In this document: positions 34,908 to 44,505 of the stretch, in pieces
How the letters are laid out: the number at the start of each line of letters is the position of its first letter
How positions within the stretch are numbered: position 1 is the first letter of the stretch
DNA from: Paraburkholderia tropica
Lineage (GTDB): Bacteria; Pseudomonadota; Gammaproteobacteria; Burkholderiales; Burkholderiaceae
Length of the DNA stretch: 64,000 nucleotides
NCBI RefSeq assembly: GCF_900109265.1
Contig: NZ_FNZM01000003.1
Coordinates: 372,001-436,000, forward strand
Direction: 5' to 3'
Notes under the pieces: generated by a model
What the model was told of the DNA's origin: nothing
The model's database searches: none
The model's input: only the letters and a program-made list of their open reading frames with translations
Made by a program: the position numbers and the translations under genes

Positions 34908-35903
34908 TCATCGCGCCCTGCCGCGCGTGAACGCGGAGATCGACGACGCGCCGGGCAGCGCGGTGTTGCCGCTTGTGTCAGTGCTTGCGTTTTGCGCCGT
35001 CTCCTGCGGTTCGTGTGCCGCGGCCGCGCGCCCCAGCACGCCGTTGCGCAGCGCGTTCAGCGCACCGAGCGCGCGCGCCCCGCGTGCGCGCGTGTGAGGC
35101 AGGTCCGTGTCTTTCCACAGCAGGCCGACGAGCAGATTGAAATGGCGCGCGCGTTCGGGCAGCAACGGCCGCGTGCCCGCGGAATGTCCGGCACGATCCG
35201 CCTGCGTGCCACCGCGCTCGCGCAGCGCCGCGATGCCGCCGCCGCGCGGCATCGCGCCGATCTGCTGCTCGACCTGCAACCAGTCGATCTTGAGCTGATG
35301 CACGAGCGCGCCGACGTCCGTTTGCGGATTGGCCGCGACCTGTTTGTGGAGCGCGAGCAGATCGCTTTCCCACGCGTCGCGCACGGCGGCGGCGCGTGCG
35401 CTTTCCTCGCCCGGACCGAAACGCGCGGCGATCGCTTCGAGCCGTCCCGAGGGCGGCGGGATGGCCGCGGCGAGACGCGGCTTGACCGAAGGCAGTGCCA
35501 ACGCGTCGTGATCGCCGTCGCGCTCGTCCTGCGATTGACCGCCGCCGCCGCCGCGCTGGCCGCCGTCACGCGTGACGCGCAGCCGTTCGCCATGCGCGCC
35601 GCCGCGTTCGCCCGCGCCTTCGTCATCGCCTCCGCCGCGCCGCAGATTGCGCTGCTGACGCTTTTCTGCGCGACGCTTGCGCGCGAGCGAGTCGGCCATG
35701 CGCCGCGCGCGCTGCGAACTCACCGTCGGCCCCGATTGCGGCGCGCTGCCGTACGTGAAGGTGGTTTCGCCGCGATAGAGCGCGGCGAACTGCGCGCTGT
35801 TACGCGCGTTCTGGGCGTTGGCGCTGCGCTGCTGCGCGTCGGTGGCGCGTTGCGCGCCGGCGCTCGCCGCGTCGTGCGCGGGATTGTGCGAGATGCGGCT
35901 CAT
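34908..35903 (-). CDS. hpaA: T3SS control protein HpaA-like
   Basis: 331 residues. Basic clusters (SSQRARRMADSLARKRRAEK and the following KRQQRNLRR, residues 62-89) resemble the nuclear-localisation signals of Xanthomonas HpaA. A Gly/Arg-rich linker and a helical C-terminal half (DVGALVHQLKIDWLQVEQQI, LPERARHFNLLVGLLWKDTD) follow. HpaA is itself secreted and switches the apparatus from pilus to effector export by releasing HpaB. It sits right after hrcS, as in Xanthomonas. Sequence conservation is modest, so the assignment leans on position and domain layout. Confidence 0.75.
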   Translation of the reverse strand: MSRISHNPAHDAASAGAQRATDAQQRSANAQNARNSAQFAALYRGETTFTYGSAPQSGPTVSSQRARRMADSLARKRRAEKRQQRNLRRGGGDDEGAGERGGAHGERLRVTRDGGQRGGGGGQSQDERDGDHDALALPSVKPRLAAAIPPPSGRLEAIAARFGPGEESARAAAVRDAWESDLLALHKQVAANPQTDVGALVHQLKIDWLQVEQQIGAMPRGGGIAALRERGGTQADRAGHSAGTRPLLPERARHFNLLVGLLWKDTDLPHTRARGARALGALNALRNGVLGRAAAAHEPQETAQNASTDTSGNTALPGASSISAFTRGRAR

Positions 35904-35919
35904 CGTGGCTCCATGCGGA

Positions 35920-36183
35920 TCAGAGCGGCACGGCGGCCTGCAGGATTTCGTTGGCGAAATGCAGCACGGCCGCGCACGAGAGCGGCGCCGCCACGACGAT
36001 CGTGACCGTCACCGCGATGAGCTTGACCGCGTGCGACAGCGTCTGATCCTGCATCGACGTGATCGCCTGCAGAAACGACACGCCCAGCCCCACGACCGCC
36101 GCGACAATCACGGGCGGCAGCGAGACGGTCAGGCACAGCAACATGCCCTGCGTGGTGAAACGAACCAGCGTATCGGTATCCAT
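35920..36183 (-). CDS. hrcS: T3SS export-gate protein HrcS (SctS)
   Basis: 87 residues and two membrane helices (LCLTVSLPPVIVAAVVGLGV and AVKLIAVTVTIVVAAPLSCA), with the family motif FLQAITSMQDQTLSHAVK between them. Four copies of SctS help form the helical export gate with SctR and SctT. It lies between hrcR and hpaA. Confidence 0.95.
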   Translation of the reverse strand: MDTDTLVRFTTQGMLLCLTVSLPPVIVAAVVGLGVSFLQAITSMQDQTLSHAVKLIAVTVTIVVAAPLSCAAVLHFANEILQAAVPL

Positions 36184-36212
36184 AATCTCTCCGGCAAACT
36201 GCGTGCGCGGCA

Positions 36213-36863
36213 TCAGCGATAAGTCATCACGAGGCCGTGTATGAGCGTCGACCAGCCGTCCATCACCACGAACAGCAGCAGCTTGAACGGGATCGCCACG
36301 TTGGTCGGCGTGACCTGGTTCAGACCCATCGCAAGCAGCACGTTGGCGATGATGAGATCGACCACGATGAAGGCGATGTAAAGCAGAAAGCCGATCTTGA
36401 ACGCGTCGGTCAGCTCGCTCAGCGTGAAGGCGGGCGCGAGCACGATCAGGTCGTTTTCCTTGAGCGATTGCGCTTCTTCCCTGGGCCACACGACGCTCGC
36501 CGAGCGCAGGAAGAAGCGCTTTTCGCGCTCCTTCGCGTGCTTGATCAGAAACGCGCGGAACGGTTCGCGCGCGGCGCCGAACGCCTGGATCAGCGCCTGC
36601 GAGGGCTGCGAGGCGAGCTGCTGGCCTTCGAGCGATTTGGCCGCTTCCATGCCGATCGGCGCCATCACGTAGATCGACACGAGCACGGCGATGCCGTTGA
36701 GCACCATGTTCGGCGGCACCTGCTGCACGCCGAGTGCGTTGCGCAACAGGCCGAGCACCACGACGATCTTCGCGTAGGACGTCACCACCATCGCCACGAA
36801 CGGGAGCAGGCTGATCGTGACGACGACGAGCAGCAGCCCCGTGATATCACTGAACTGGACCAT
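36213..36863 (-). CDS. hrcR: T3SS export-gate protein HrcR (SctR)
   Basis: 216 residues with the FliP/SctR pattern: an N-terminal helix (LLLVVVTISLLPFVAMVVTS), LRNALGVQQVPPNMVLNGIA, a hydrophilic middle, and LIIANVLLAMGLNQVTPTNV near the end. Five copies form the core of the gate. ATG 36863 overlaps the end of hrcQ by 17 bases. Confidence 0.96.
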   Translation of the reverse strand: MVQFSDITGLLLVVVTISLLPFVAMVVTSYAKIVVVLGLLRNALGVQQVPPNMVLNGIAVLVSIYVMAPIGMEAAKSLEGQQLASQPSQALIQAFGAAREPFRAFLIKHAKEREKRFFLRSASVVWPREEAQSLKENDLIVLAPAFTLSELTDAFKIGFLLYIAFIVVDLIIANVLLAMGLNQVTPTNVAIPFKLLLFVVMDGWSTLIHGLVMTYR

Positions 36864-38214
36864 GCCGGTGCGCCATGCGGATGATTCGGATTCCCAGGTG
36901 TTCGCCGACAGTGACGAGTTCGCCGTAGCCGATGGTCTGGCCGTGCGCGACGAGCCGCAGACGCGCGTCGGCGACCGGCACGGGCAACTCGACCACATAG
37001 CCCGGACCGAGCGTGGAAAGCTGCGCGAGCGGCAGCGCGACGGTGTCGATTTCGAATTGCACCGGCAGTTCGAGCTCGCCGATGTGGATCGGATTGTCGG
37101 GTTGATCGACGGCGAGACCGGCGTCGGCGTTCGCCGGGTCAAGCTCTTCGGACATGTTCGGCTCCTTGAGGATGACGGGCGCTGGCCCGTCGAATGCAAT
37201 TTCGGCGATCAGGCGCGCGAGCCCCGGCGTACCCCACGCGGCCAGCGCGCGCGGACGCGCGGAGGATGCGGGCGGCGCGTCGGGCGCATCGTCTTCGTCG
37301 TAGAGTTGGCTTTCGAGCTGCTGCGGCGTGTCGGATGCTGCGAGTGCCGCGAGTGTGGCTGCCGTCCACGAGGGAAACAGCGCGCGCAGCAGCACGTCGC
37401 CGACGTCGAGCGAGCGCAGCGTCTGCACGTCGAGCGGTTTCATGCCGACGATCAGGCTGCCGGGTAAGGCGAGCGCGGGAAAGTCGGGTATCGGTGCGCC
37501 GGATGTCGGGTGGGTGTCCGGCGCGCGCAGGCGGGCGTCGATCAGATCGAGCGCGCGCGAGCACGCCGCGATGCGCAGCGTGTGTAGCGTGGGGGTTGCG
37601 GTGTCGATCGGCGTCGTGAAGGACAGGGCGATCTGCACGTCCGCCTGCAACGTTGCGCGCCGTACCGATACGAGGCGGGCATCGCACGCCAGCACTTCGC
37701 CGATGCGGGTGAGCATCGGTTCGAGCAGTACGCCGGCCACGGCGTCGCGTAGCGCGTGTTCGGCGGCATCGCCGTGTGCGCCTGGCGTGTCGTCGCGCGC
37801 GCCGTTCGCAACAACCGCATCAATCGCAACAACCGCAACAATCGCGAGCGCAGGATAGGCCTGCAAATCCAGTGCGATTCGCAACGAAGCCGGTTTGAAT
37901 TCAGCGCTGTCGCGCGCGCTCAATGCAATCTCGACGATGGCGGGATCGGCGAAATCCGCCGCGTGCGCCTGCGTTCGATTGGTATCGATCACACGCACAT
38001 CGATCGTTTGCGCGCCGAGCTGCGCGCGCGCGAACGGCGCGAAACGCGCGTCGCCGATCGTGCGCGAGGTGCGGGCGGCCGCGCGGTTCAGCGCGGGCAA
38101 CGGCAGCGGGCCGACCTGCGCCGCCTCGATCTGTGCATACGCACGGGTGCGTGACGGAGGCGAGCCGGTTTCGGTCAGATCGACGGTGGCGGGTACCGCG
38201 AAGGGCGCGTTCAT
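36847..38214 (-). CDS. hrcQ: T3SS sorting-platform (C-ring) protein HrcQ (SctQ)
   Basis: 455 residues, longer than many SctQ proteins (about 300-380). The C-terminal SPOA domain is clear (IGELELPVQFEIDTVALPLA, LGPGYVVELPVPVADARLRL, VTVGEHLGIRIIRM); a second, more divergent SPOA-like region lies around LPGSLIVGMKPLDVQTLRSL (about residue 255). HrcQ builds the cytoplasmic platform that receives chaperone-effector complexes with HrpB4 and HrcL. Some Hrp2 systems split this gene; here it is whole. Confidence 0.92.
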   Translation of the reverse strand: MNAPFAVPATVDLTETGSPPSRTRAYAQIEAAQVGPLPLPALNRAAARTSRTIGDARFAPFARAQLGAQTIDVRVIDTNRTQAHAADFADPAIVEIALSARDSAEFKPASLRIALDLQAYPALAIVAVVAIDAVVANGARDDTPGAHGDAAEHALRDAVAGVLLEPMLTRIGEVLACDARLVSVRRATLQADVQIALSFTTPIDTATPTLHTLRIAACSRALDLIDARLRAPDTHPTSGAPIPDFPALALPGSLIVGMKPLDVQTLRSLDVGDVLLRALFPSWTAATLAALAASDTPQQLESQLYDEDDAPDAPPASSARPRALAAWGTPGLARLIAEIAFDGPAPVILKEPNMSEELDPANADAGLAVDQPDNPIHIGELELPVQFEIDTVALPLAQLSTLGPGYVVELPVPVADARLRLVAHGQTIGYGELVTVGEHLGIRIIRMAHRHGPVQ

Positions 38215-38226
38215 GCGTCGGTGAGG

Positions 38227-38913
38227 TCACCAGAATGTGAGTTCGATATCGCGGGGTTCGCCCCAGGCGCGCAATATCGCGTCCAGTTCGCGTTCGAGCA
38301 AACCGCTGTGCTCCAAGAGTAATTGCCTGGACTCCGGCGCCTGCGTATCGAAACGAAGCTGCAGCCGGAAACGCGAAAGCGAGAGGTAGAGCGTGGTGTG
38401 CGGCAGCACGGCGGGATCGATCGGCAACTCGACTTCCCAGTTGCCCGCTTCGGCCACCGCGGGGTCGCCGCAGAACGCGCCGATGTGGCGCGCGAGCGCC
38501 GCGAGCAGCGCGACCATGCGCTGCTGACGCACCAGCACGGCGGAGACGGCGGGCGCCGCCGCGTGCGCGATGTGCGAGCCGAGCGCGTTGCGTTGCTTCG
38601 TCAGGCCGGCGTCGGCGTCGCGATCGGGCGTGTCGCCGTGGGGCGCGGAGTCGTCGGCGTGGGCGAAGGGCGTGGGCGCGGCGGGGGCGTTATTGTCCTC
38701 GTCATCGTCGTGCGCTGCTCGCGTTGCGTCGGCGCTGTCGTCTTGCGATGCCGCTTCGCGCATGCGCGCCTCGCGCGCGGGACGCCGCCACGCGCGGCGG
38801 CCTTTGAGCAGCGCGGCGTAGTCGAAGTCGTCGGCGCTCGCGTCGTGCGGAGCGTCGCTGGAATCCGCCGAGCCCGGAATGATGCGCAGATGGCGCGAGC
38901 CGATATACGTCAC
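38227..38913 (-). CDS. hpaP: T3SS substrate-specificity protein HpaP (SctP)
   Basis: 228 residues. The N-terminal half is Asp/Ala-rich and apparently disordered; the C-terminal half (WEVELPIDPAVLPHTTLYLS, LSRFRLQLRFDTQAPESRQL, EPRDIELTFW) is the conserved globular part of HpaP. The family affects the switch from early (pilus) to late substrates. The position between hrcV and hrcQ is diagnostic of Hrp2 clusters. Confidence 0.86.
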   Translation of the reverse strand: MTYIGSRHLRIIPGSADSSDAPHDASADDFDYAALLKGRRAWRRPAREARMREAASQDDSADATRAAHDDDEDNNAPAAPTPFAHADDSAPHGDTPDRDADAGLTKQRNALGSHIAHAAAPAVSAVLVRQQRMVALLAALARHIGAFCGDPAVAEAGNWEVELPIDPAVLPHTTLYLSLSRFRLQLRFDTQAPESRQLLLEHSGLLERELDAILRAWGEPRDIELTFW

Positions 38914-38923
38914 GTCGCGCGCC

Positions 38924-41014
38924 TCAGATCGACACGCGGCCGAGCGGCTGCAATTCGACGTGCTCGCCGAGTTCCTGATACGAGTACACGGCGAGCCAGC
39001 CGAGCCGCGCCTCGATCATGCGGCGCACGTAGCGGCGAATATCCATCGACGTGACGAGCGCCACGCCGTCGCGCGGCGCGGTGCCGACGAACGACTGAAT
39101 GCGGTCGATCAGCAGCGTGGCTTCGTCGGGCGGCAGCGCGAGGAAATTGCCGGTGGGCGTTTGCTTGATCGCCTGGCGGATGTGCTGCTCGACCGGCATG
39201 TCGAACAGCACCGCGCAGAGCGTGCGCGCGCCGCGCGTGGCGCGATGCGCGATGAAGCGCGAGAGATCGCCGCGCACGTACTCGGTCAACATCAGCATGT
39301 CCTTCTCTTTGGGCCCCCAGGTGATGAGGCTTTCCATGATCGAGCGGACATTGCGGATCGAGATCTGTTCCTCGAGCAGACGGCGCAACACGTCGGCCAT
39401 GCGTTGCGGCGGCAGCGCTTTTTGCGCCTCGGAAACGAGGCCGGGGTAATCGGCGGCAAGCTGGTCGAGCATCCACTGCACTTCCTGAATGCCCAGAAAA
39501 AGCGGCGCGTGGCGGCGCAGCAGCGCAACCGACGCGTGTGCGATGACTTGCTCCGCGCGCCATACCGGCGTCTTCGCGGGCACGGCGCGCTCTTCGAGCC
39601 AGTGCGTGGGCGTGCCGCTCGCGTCGATCGGCGGGCCGGGTTCGCAGCGTTCGATGAGCGCGGCCCAGGCGTTGGCGTCTTCGGGCGAAGCATCGGCGGC
39701 GGGCTGGGCGAGCGCGGGCAGCATCACGCGTCCGGCGGGCAGTTGCAGCGTGAGTTGCGGCACGTCGTGCACGAGGATCTCGCAGGTGGAGGCGGGCAGC
39801 GCCGCATACGACCACATCGTGATGCCCGGAAACGGCAAGCCCAGTTCTTCCTGCAAGCGCGCGCGTTCCGCTTCGAACGATTTGTCGAGCGCGGGCATGG
39901 CGAGCCGCGCGACGAGATCGGGCGCGATACGCACGCCCAGCGGGCAGGTGAATTGCGGCGGCCGCGACAGGATGGCGGGCACGTCCACCTTCGAACCCGA
40001 ACGCTGCATCGCATGCAGCGCCTCGCGCTCGTGCTCCTGTTTTTGCGGCTCCTTGCGCGAGAGCCGCCACGCCGTGAAGGCGAGCGTGCCCGCGAGCAGC
40101 ACGAAGAGCGCCGCGGGAAAACCGGGCACGGCGGCGAAGCCGAGCAGCAGCACTGCGGCGAAATAGAGCGCGCGCGAACTCGAACCGAGCTGCCGCCCGA
40201 TCTCGTCGCCGAGCGAGCTTTGCTTCGTCTGGCGCTCGTCGGCCACGCGCGTGATCATCACGCCGGCCGCGACCGAGAGCAGCAGCGAAGGAATCTGCGA
40301 GACCATTGCGTCGCCGACCGAGAGTACCGAAAAGCGGTTCGCTGCTTCGCCCGCGCTCATGCCGTGATACGCGACGCCCACCGCAATGCCCGCGACGATG
40401 TTGATCATCGTGATGATGAGCCCGGCGATGGCGTCGCCCTTGACGAACTTCATCGCGCCGTCCATGCCGCCGTGCAACTGGCTTTCGACAGCGAGCGTCG
40501 CGCGCTTGCGCTTCGCTTCTTCGGCGGTCAGCAGGTTCGCGCGCAGATCGGCGTCGATGCTCATCTGCTTGCCGGGCAGCGCGTCGAGCGTGAAGCGCGC
40601 GCCCACTTCCGCCACGCGCTCCGAGCCCTTCGCGATCACGATGAACTGCACCGTCGTGATGATGACGAACACCACGAGCCCGACCACCAGATTGCCGCCC
40701 ACCACCAGTTCGCCGAAGCTCTCGATGATATGACCGGCTTCCGCGTGCAGCAGAATCGATTTCGTCGACGCGATATTCAGCGAGAGACGATAGAGCGTGG
40801 TGAACAGCAGCAGCGAGGGAAACGCGGAGAGCGACACCGCATCGGGAATATAGATCGTCACCATCAGCAGCGTCACGCTGATCGTGATGTTCACGCCGAG
40901 CAGCACGTCGATCACGGCGGGCGGCAGCGGCAGGATCATCAGCGAGATGATCGCGACGATCAGCGCGACGATGCCGACTTCGCCACCGGCGGGCAGTCTG
41001 AGCGATTTGAACAT
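38924..41014 (-). CDS. hrcV: T3SS export apparatus protein HrcV (SctV)
   Basis: 696 residues: an N-terminal half with about eight membrane helices and the FHIPEP-family stretches LMVTIYIPDAVSLSAFPSLL and FTLDALPGKQMSIDADLRAN, and a C-terminal cytoplasmic half that forms the nonameric ring binding chaperone-effector complexes (GPKEKDMLMLTEYVRGDLSR, then VEQHIRQAIKQTPTGNFL). It is second in the hrcU operon. Confidence 0.97.
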   Translation of the reverse strand: MFKSLRLPAGGEVGIVALIVAIISLMILPLPPAVIDVLLGVNITISVTLLMVTIYIPDAVSLSAFPSLLLFTTLYRLSLNIASTKSILLHAEAGHIIESFGELVVGGNLVVGLVVFVIITTVQFIVIAKGSERVAEVGARFTLDALPGKQMSIDADLRANLLTAEEAKRKRATLAVESQLHGGMDGAMKFVKGDAIAGLIITMINIVAGIAVGVAYHGMSAGEAANRFSVLSVGDAMVSQIPSLLLSVAAGVMITRVADERQTKQSSLGDEIGRQLGSSSRALYFAAVLLLGFAAVPGFPAALFVLLAGTLAFTAWRLSRKEPQKQEHEREALHAMQRSGSKVDVPAILSRPPQFTCPLGVRIAPDLVARLAMPALDKSFEAERARLQEELGLPFPGITMWSYAALPASTCEILVHDVPQLTLQLPAGRVMLPALAQPAADASPEDANAWAALIERCEPGPPIDASGTPTHWLEERAVPAKTPVWRAEQVIAHASVALLRRHAPLFLGIQEVQWMLDQLAADYPGLVSEAQKALPPQRMADVLRRLLEEQISIRNVRSIMESLITWGPKEKDMLMLTEYVRGDLSRFIAHRATRGARTLCAVLFDMPVEQHIRQAIKQTPTGNFLALPPDEATLLIDRIQSFVGTAPRDGVALVTSMDIRRYVRRMIEARLGWLAVYSYQELGEHVELQPLGRVSI

Positions 41015-41064
41015 GATGGCGGCGGGCTCCGGGCGGCGTTTTGACTCGGGATCAGTGCAGCGGA

Positions 41065-42153
41065 TCAGTGCAGTGGCGTGGCGTCGCGATCGGACGCGGG
41101 CGCGTCCTTGCGCGCGCCGATGGCGTCCACCCAGCGCAGGATGGCGGCGACGGTTTCGAACAGTTCCTCGGGAATGGGCTCGTCCACGCCGATCTTGTAG
41201 AGCGCGCGCGCGACGGGCGGATTGCCGACGATCGGCACGCCGCTTTCATGCGCGGCGCGGCGCAGCAACATGGCCTGGTCGTCCATGCCCTTGGCGATCA
41301 CGCGCGGCAGCGGATGTTCGGCGGGCGCGTAGCGCACAGCCACGGCGTAGTGCGTGGGATTCACGACCATCATGTTCGCGAGCCCGACCTTCGCGGTCGG
41401 CGGCGGCGAGTTCAGAATCTCGCGCGCGAGGCGTCGGCGCTCGCCCTTGATACGCGGATCGCCTTCCTGATTCTTGTGCTCGCGTTTGACCTCGTCCTTC
41501 GACATCTTCATCTTCTTGAGAAACATGAATTGCTGAAGCTTGACGTCGGCGGCGCCGATCAGCACGAACACGGCGGACGCGACCATCAGCAACTTGAGCA
41601 GCATGTCCCAGAACATGCGCGTGAGGCCCGGCAGCGGTTGATACAGCGAACCGACGATGAGCGGAAAGAGCCACTTGATCGTCATCCACATCACGGCGAA
41701 GATGATGGCCGCTTTCACCACCATTTTTACGGACTCGATCACGGTGCGGATCGAGAAGATGCGCTTGAGACCCGAGCCCGGGCTGACGGCGTTGAGGTTC
41801 GGCGTGACCGGCTTGGTCGCGATCTGCAGGCCGACCTGGCCGATGCCCGCCGCGACCGCCGCCAGTGCCGCCGCGCACGCAATCGGCACGCTCGCCTTGA
41901 GCGCGAGGCCGCCGATCGTGTAGAGCTGGGTCTGCATGTTCACGATCGAGTGATCGCCGTGCACGAAGTCGAGCGCGAGCGTCATCACCGCGCGGAAGAT
42001 GTCGCTGAGCTGGCTCGCGCTGGCCGCGAGCAGCACGACGACGGCCGCCATCGAAATGGCGTCGGTGAGGTCGCTGCTGCGCGAGACCTGGCCTTCCTTG
42101 CGCGCGTCCTTGAGTTTTTTCGCGGTGGGTTGTTCGGTCTTTTCTTCGCTCAT
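41065..42153 (-). CDS. hrcU: T3SS autocleaving switch protein HrcU (SctU)
   Basis: 362 residues: four membrane helices in the first 200 residues and a cytoplasmic domain with the autocleavage motif NPTH at 265-268 (MMVVNPTHYAVAVRY). Cleavage between Asn and Pro sets substrate switching. N-terminus MSEEKTEQPTAKKLKDARKE is the FlhB-family signature; the frame runs longer upstream without meaning. It is first in the minus-strand operon, behind a perfect PIP promoter. Confidence 0.97.
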   Translation of the reverse strand: MSEEKTEQPTAKKLKDARKEGQVSRSSDLTDAISMAAVVVLLAASASQLSDIFRAVMTLALDFVHGDHSIVNMQTQLYTIGGLALKASVPIACAAALAAVAAGIGQVGLQIATKPVTPNLNAVSPGSGLKRIFSIRTVIESVKMVVKAAIIFAVMWMTIKWLFPLIVGSLYQPLPGLTRMFWDMLLKLLMVASAVFVLIGAADVKLQQFMFLKKMKMSKDEVKREHKNQEGDPRIKGERRRLAREILNSPPPTAKVGLANMMVVNPTHYAVAVRYAPAEHPLPRVIAKGMDDQAMLLRRAAHESGVPIVGNPPVARALYKIGVDEPIPEELFETVAAILRWVDAIGARKDAPASDRDATPLH

Positions 42154-42197
42154 ACGGCGGCAGGATCGTGATTCGGCGCCAGGGCGCGGGTGGGGTG

Positions 42198-42259
42198 ACG
42201 ATAGCCTTGGCGCTCGCCAGACGCGGCACGCGGTGCGAAGGCGTTGCGCGTGGTGCGAA
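42198..42259 (-). promoter_or_regulatory. PIP box and -10 for the hrcU operon
   Basis: Minus strand TTCGC at 42255-42259, 15 bases, TTCGC at 42235-42239, 31 bases, TATCGT (42198-42203) as an exact YANNNT -10. The ATG of hrcU follows 45 bases later. Confidence 0.85.
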
Positions 42260-42351
42260 TCGGGCGCGCCGTTTTCGTCAACGATGAATGGCGGTATGTC
42301 GCTCGAAGTCGATCCGCTGATCGCAGCAGCCACGCCCCGCCATCCAGCCGC

Positions 42352-42413
42352 TTCGCATCCCCGGTCCCATCTTCGCCTGCCGCGCGGGCCTGCCCGCAAC
42401 CCGTTGCTAATGT
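42352..42413 (+). promoter_or_regulatory. PIP box and -10 for the hrpB1 operon
   Basis: TTCGC at 42352-42356, 15 bases, TTCGC at 42372-42376, 31 bases, TAATGT (42408-42413). It is arranged back to back with the hrcU promoter, 92 bases apart, in the 350-base divergent gap 42154-42503, which holds no other visible gene. Confidence 0.85.
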
Positions 42414-42503
42414 GCCCACATCGAGCGCCGGCCGCACGGCGCCCATGTTTCCCGACCCGGGCCGCGCCTCACGGCACGCCCGCCCAACCAGGAGCAACAC
42501 GCC

Positions 42504-43106
42504 ATGTCCGCGAGCACGCCGGAATATCTGAACTGCAGCCCCGACGTGGTCGGCGGCCTGATCGAAACCGTTTCGACCGCGCTGCTCGGCGACTTCCCGA
42601 AAGTCCAGGCCGATCCCTACGACATCGAACTCGTGCTCGACGCGCTGCGCGTGCTGCGTCCGCGCGTCACTGAAATCGACACGCTCGAAGGCATTCTGCA
42701 CATGGTGCGCGGTCACTGGGACGATGCGATTCACGTGCTGCGTCAGGTCGGCGAGAACGCGCCGCGCTTCGGTTATGCGCGCGCGCTGCTGGCGTTCTGC
42801 CTCTCCGCGAAGGGCGATCCCGACTGGAAGCAGGAAGCCGCGCAGGCGATGGCGCTGAATCCCTCGCGCGATACGCAGCATCTGGTGCGTGCGCTGGAGG
42901 CGCGCGACGACCTCATCAACGCGATTCGCACGAAGCGCTCGGGCGGGCAGTTCGTCACGCCCGCGTCCGTGGACGAACTCGCGACGTTCAGCGATGAAAT
43001 CGATGCGGAGCCTGCGCACGCAGCGGCGTCGCAATCGACATCGCAATCTGCGTCGCAAACATCCGCACAAGCGCCCGCGTTCGAAACGTCTTTCCTGCGC
43101 GCCTGA
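42504..43106 (+). CDS. hrpB1: T3SS protein HrpB1 (HrpK-type)
   Basis: 200 residues: TPR-like helical hairpins (VLDALRVLRPRVTEIDTLEG, ILHMVRGHWDDAIHVLRQV, ARALLAFCLSAKGDPDWKQE) and a C-terminal Ala/Ser/Gln-rich tail. Xanthomonas HrpB1 is a periplasmic, peptidoglycan-binding component without a Sec signal. AGGAG precedes ATG 42504. It is first in the plus-strand hrp operon. A second, more divergent copy lies at 61111. Confidence 0.92.
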   Translation: MSASTPEYLNCSPDVVGGLIETVSTALLGDFPKVQADPYDIELVLDALRVLRPRVTEIDTLEGILHMVRGHWDDAIHVLRQVGENAPRFGYARALLAFCLSAKGDPDWKQEAAQAMALNPSRDTQHLVRALEARDDLINAIRTKRSGGQFVTPASVDELATFSDEIDAEPAHAAASQSTSQSASQTSAQAPAFETSFLRA

Positions 43107-43147
43107 TTCGTCCGCGTGCGCGGCAGCCCAGTTCCACGGAGCAGCAG

Positions 43148-43558
43148 ATGAGCATAGATCCGACCAGTCAGGCTAGTCAGGCCATGCAGGCCTCGCTCGA
43201 ACAGATGGCGGACGGCGCGTCGTCAACGGGCGGCGCGGGCGGCACCCCGCAGGCGCTCGCCGACAAGTTCCAGTCGATGATGCAGCAGTCGCCCATGAGC
43301 GCGCCCGCCGCGCCGGAAAGCGACGGCACGGCGGTGGCGTCGAAGCTCGTCGCCGCGCAGGACGCCGAGTTGCAGCAGACCGTCAACGACGCGCTGCAAC
43401 TCGCCCAGCAAGCGCCCACGCTGTCGATGAACGAGATGAGCGCGGGCACGATCCGCATGACGCTCGAACTCGCCAGCACGCAGCTCGATCTCGAAGCGAA
43501 GATGGGTGTGGTCGATTCGTCGAAATCGGCCATCGAAACGCTGATGAAGAATCAGTGA
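43148..43558 (+). CDS. hrpB2: T3SS inner rod / early substrate HrpB2 (SctI)
   Basis: 136 residues, Met/Gln/Ser/Ala-rich N-terminus and a helical C-terminus ([20 protein letters not shown] and [16 protein letters not shown]) typical of HrpB2. It is exported early, interacts with HrcU, and is needed for pilus formation. Confidence 0.9.
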   Translation: MSIDPTSQASQAMQASLEQMADGASSTGGAGGTPQALADKFQSMMQQSPMSAPAAPESDGTAVASKLVAAQDAELQQTVNDALQLAQQAPTLSMNEMSAGTIRMTLELASTQLDLEAKMGVVDSSKSAIETLMKNQ

Positions 43559-43650
43559 TCGCGAGGCGCTGGCTACTCGCCGATCGCCGCGTTAAACCCC
43601 GTTTCATGCCGCAATCCGCCGCCGTTTGCGGCCCTCCTCACGGAGTCCCT

Positions 43651-44505
43651 GTGACCTCGAATCTCCATGCGCGGCGCCTCCGGCGAGCGGCGCTCGCGAG
43701 CGCGTTCGCGCTGTGCGCGCTGCTCGCGGGCTGCAAGAAGGAGCTGTACGGCAATCTGTCCGAGCAGGACGTCAACGAGATGCTCGTGGCGCTGCTCGAA
43801 CGCGGCGTCGATGCGCACAAGGACAGCAACGACGGCGGCAAGACCTGGTCGCTCGACGTCGACGACGGCCAGCTCGCGCGCGCGATGGAAGTGCTGCGCG
43901 CGCGCGGCCTGCCGCACAAGCGCTATGACGATCTCGGCGATCTCTTCAAGAAGGACGGTCTCGTTTCCACGCCGACCGAGGAGCGCGTGCGCTTCATCTA
44001 CGGCATGTCGCAGGAACTGTCCTCCACGCTCTCGAAGATCGACGGCGTGATCGACGCGCGCGTGCAGATCGTGCTGCCGAACAACGATCCGCTCGCACAG
44101 ACGATCAAGCCGTCGTCGGCGGCGGTGTTCATCAAGTATCGGCGCGACTCCGATGTCAGCGCGCTCGTGCCGCAGATCAAGACGCTCGTGATGCACAGCG
44201 TCGAAGGGCTCACGTATGACCAGGTGAGCGTGACGGCGGTCCCCGCCGATCCGGTGCAGATCGAATCCGCGTCGCCTTCGGGCATGCCGGGCTGGCTGCC
44301 GGGAGCGCTCGCGGGCGTGGCGATCGTCGTCGCCGGCCTGTTGCTGATGCTCGCGCGGCGCATGCTGACCGGCGCGCAGACGCGCGGCGAAGCTCATGGC
44401 GATGCGGCCGCCGAAACCGGTGGTGCAAGCTCGACGCAACCGGGCGCCATCGTGCGGAATCTGCTCGCCCGCGTGCGCAAGCCGGGCCAGGCGCGCGGTG
44501 CGTGA
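43651..44505 (+). CDS. hrcJ: T3SS inner-membrane ring lipoprotein HrcJ (SctJ)
   Basis: 284 residues from a GTG at 43651. The lipobox ALLAGC places the lipid-bearing Cys at residue 28; a periplasmic YscJ/FliF-type domain follows ([40 protein letters not shown]), then a membrane helix ([19 protein letters not shown]). Earlier in-frame starts would displace the lipoprotein signal. HrcJ forms a 24-fold ring with HrcD around the gate. Confidence 0.95.
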   Translation: MTSNLHARRLRRAALASAFALCALLAGCKKELYGNLSEQDVNEMLVALLERGVDAHKDSNDGGKTWSLDVDDGQLARAMEVLRARGLPHKRYDDLGDLFKKDGLVSTPTEERVRFIYGMSQELSSTLSKIDGVIDARVQIVLPNNDPLAQTIKPSSAAVFIKYRRDSDVSALVPQIKTLVMHSVEGLTYDQVSVTAVPADPVQIESASPSGMPGWLPGALAGVAIVVAGLLLMLARRMLTGAQTRGEAHGDAAAETGGASSTQPGAIVRNLLARVRKPGQARGA

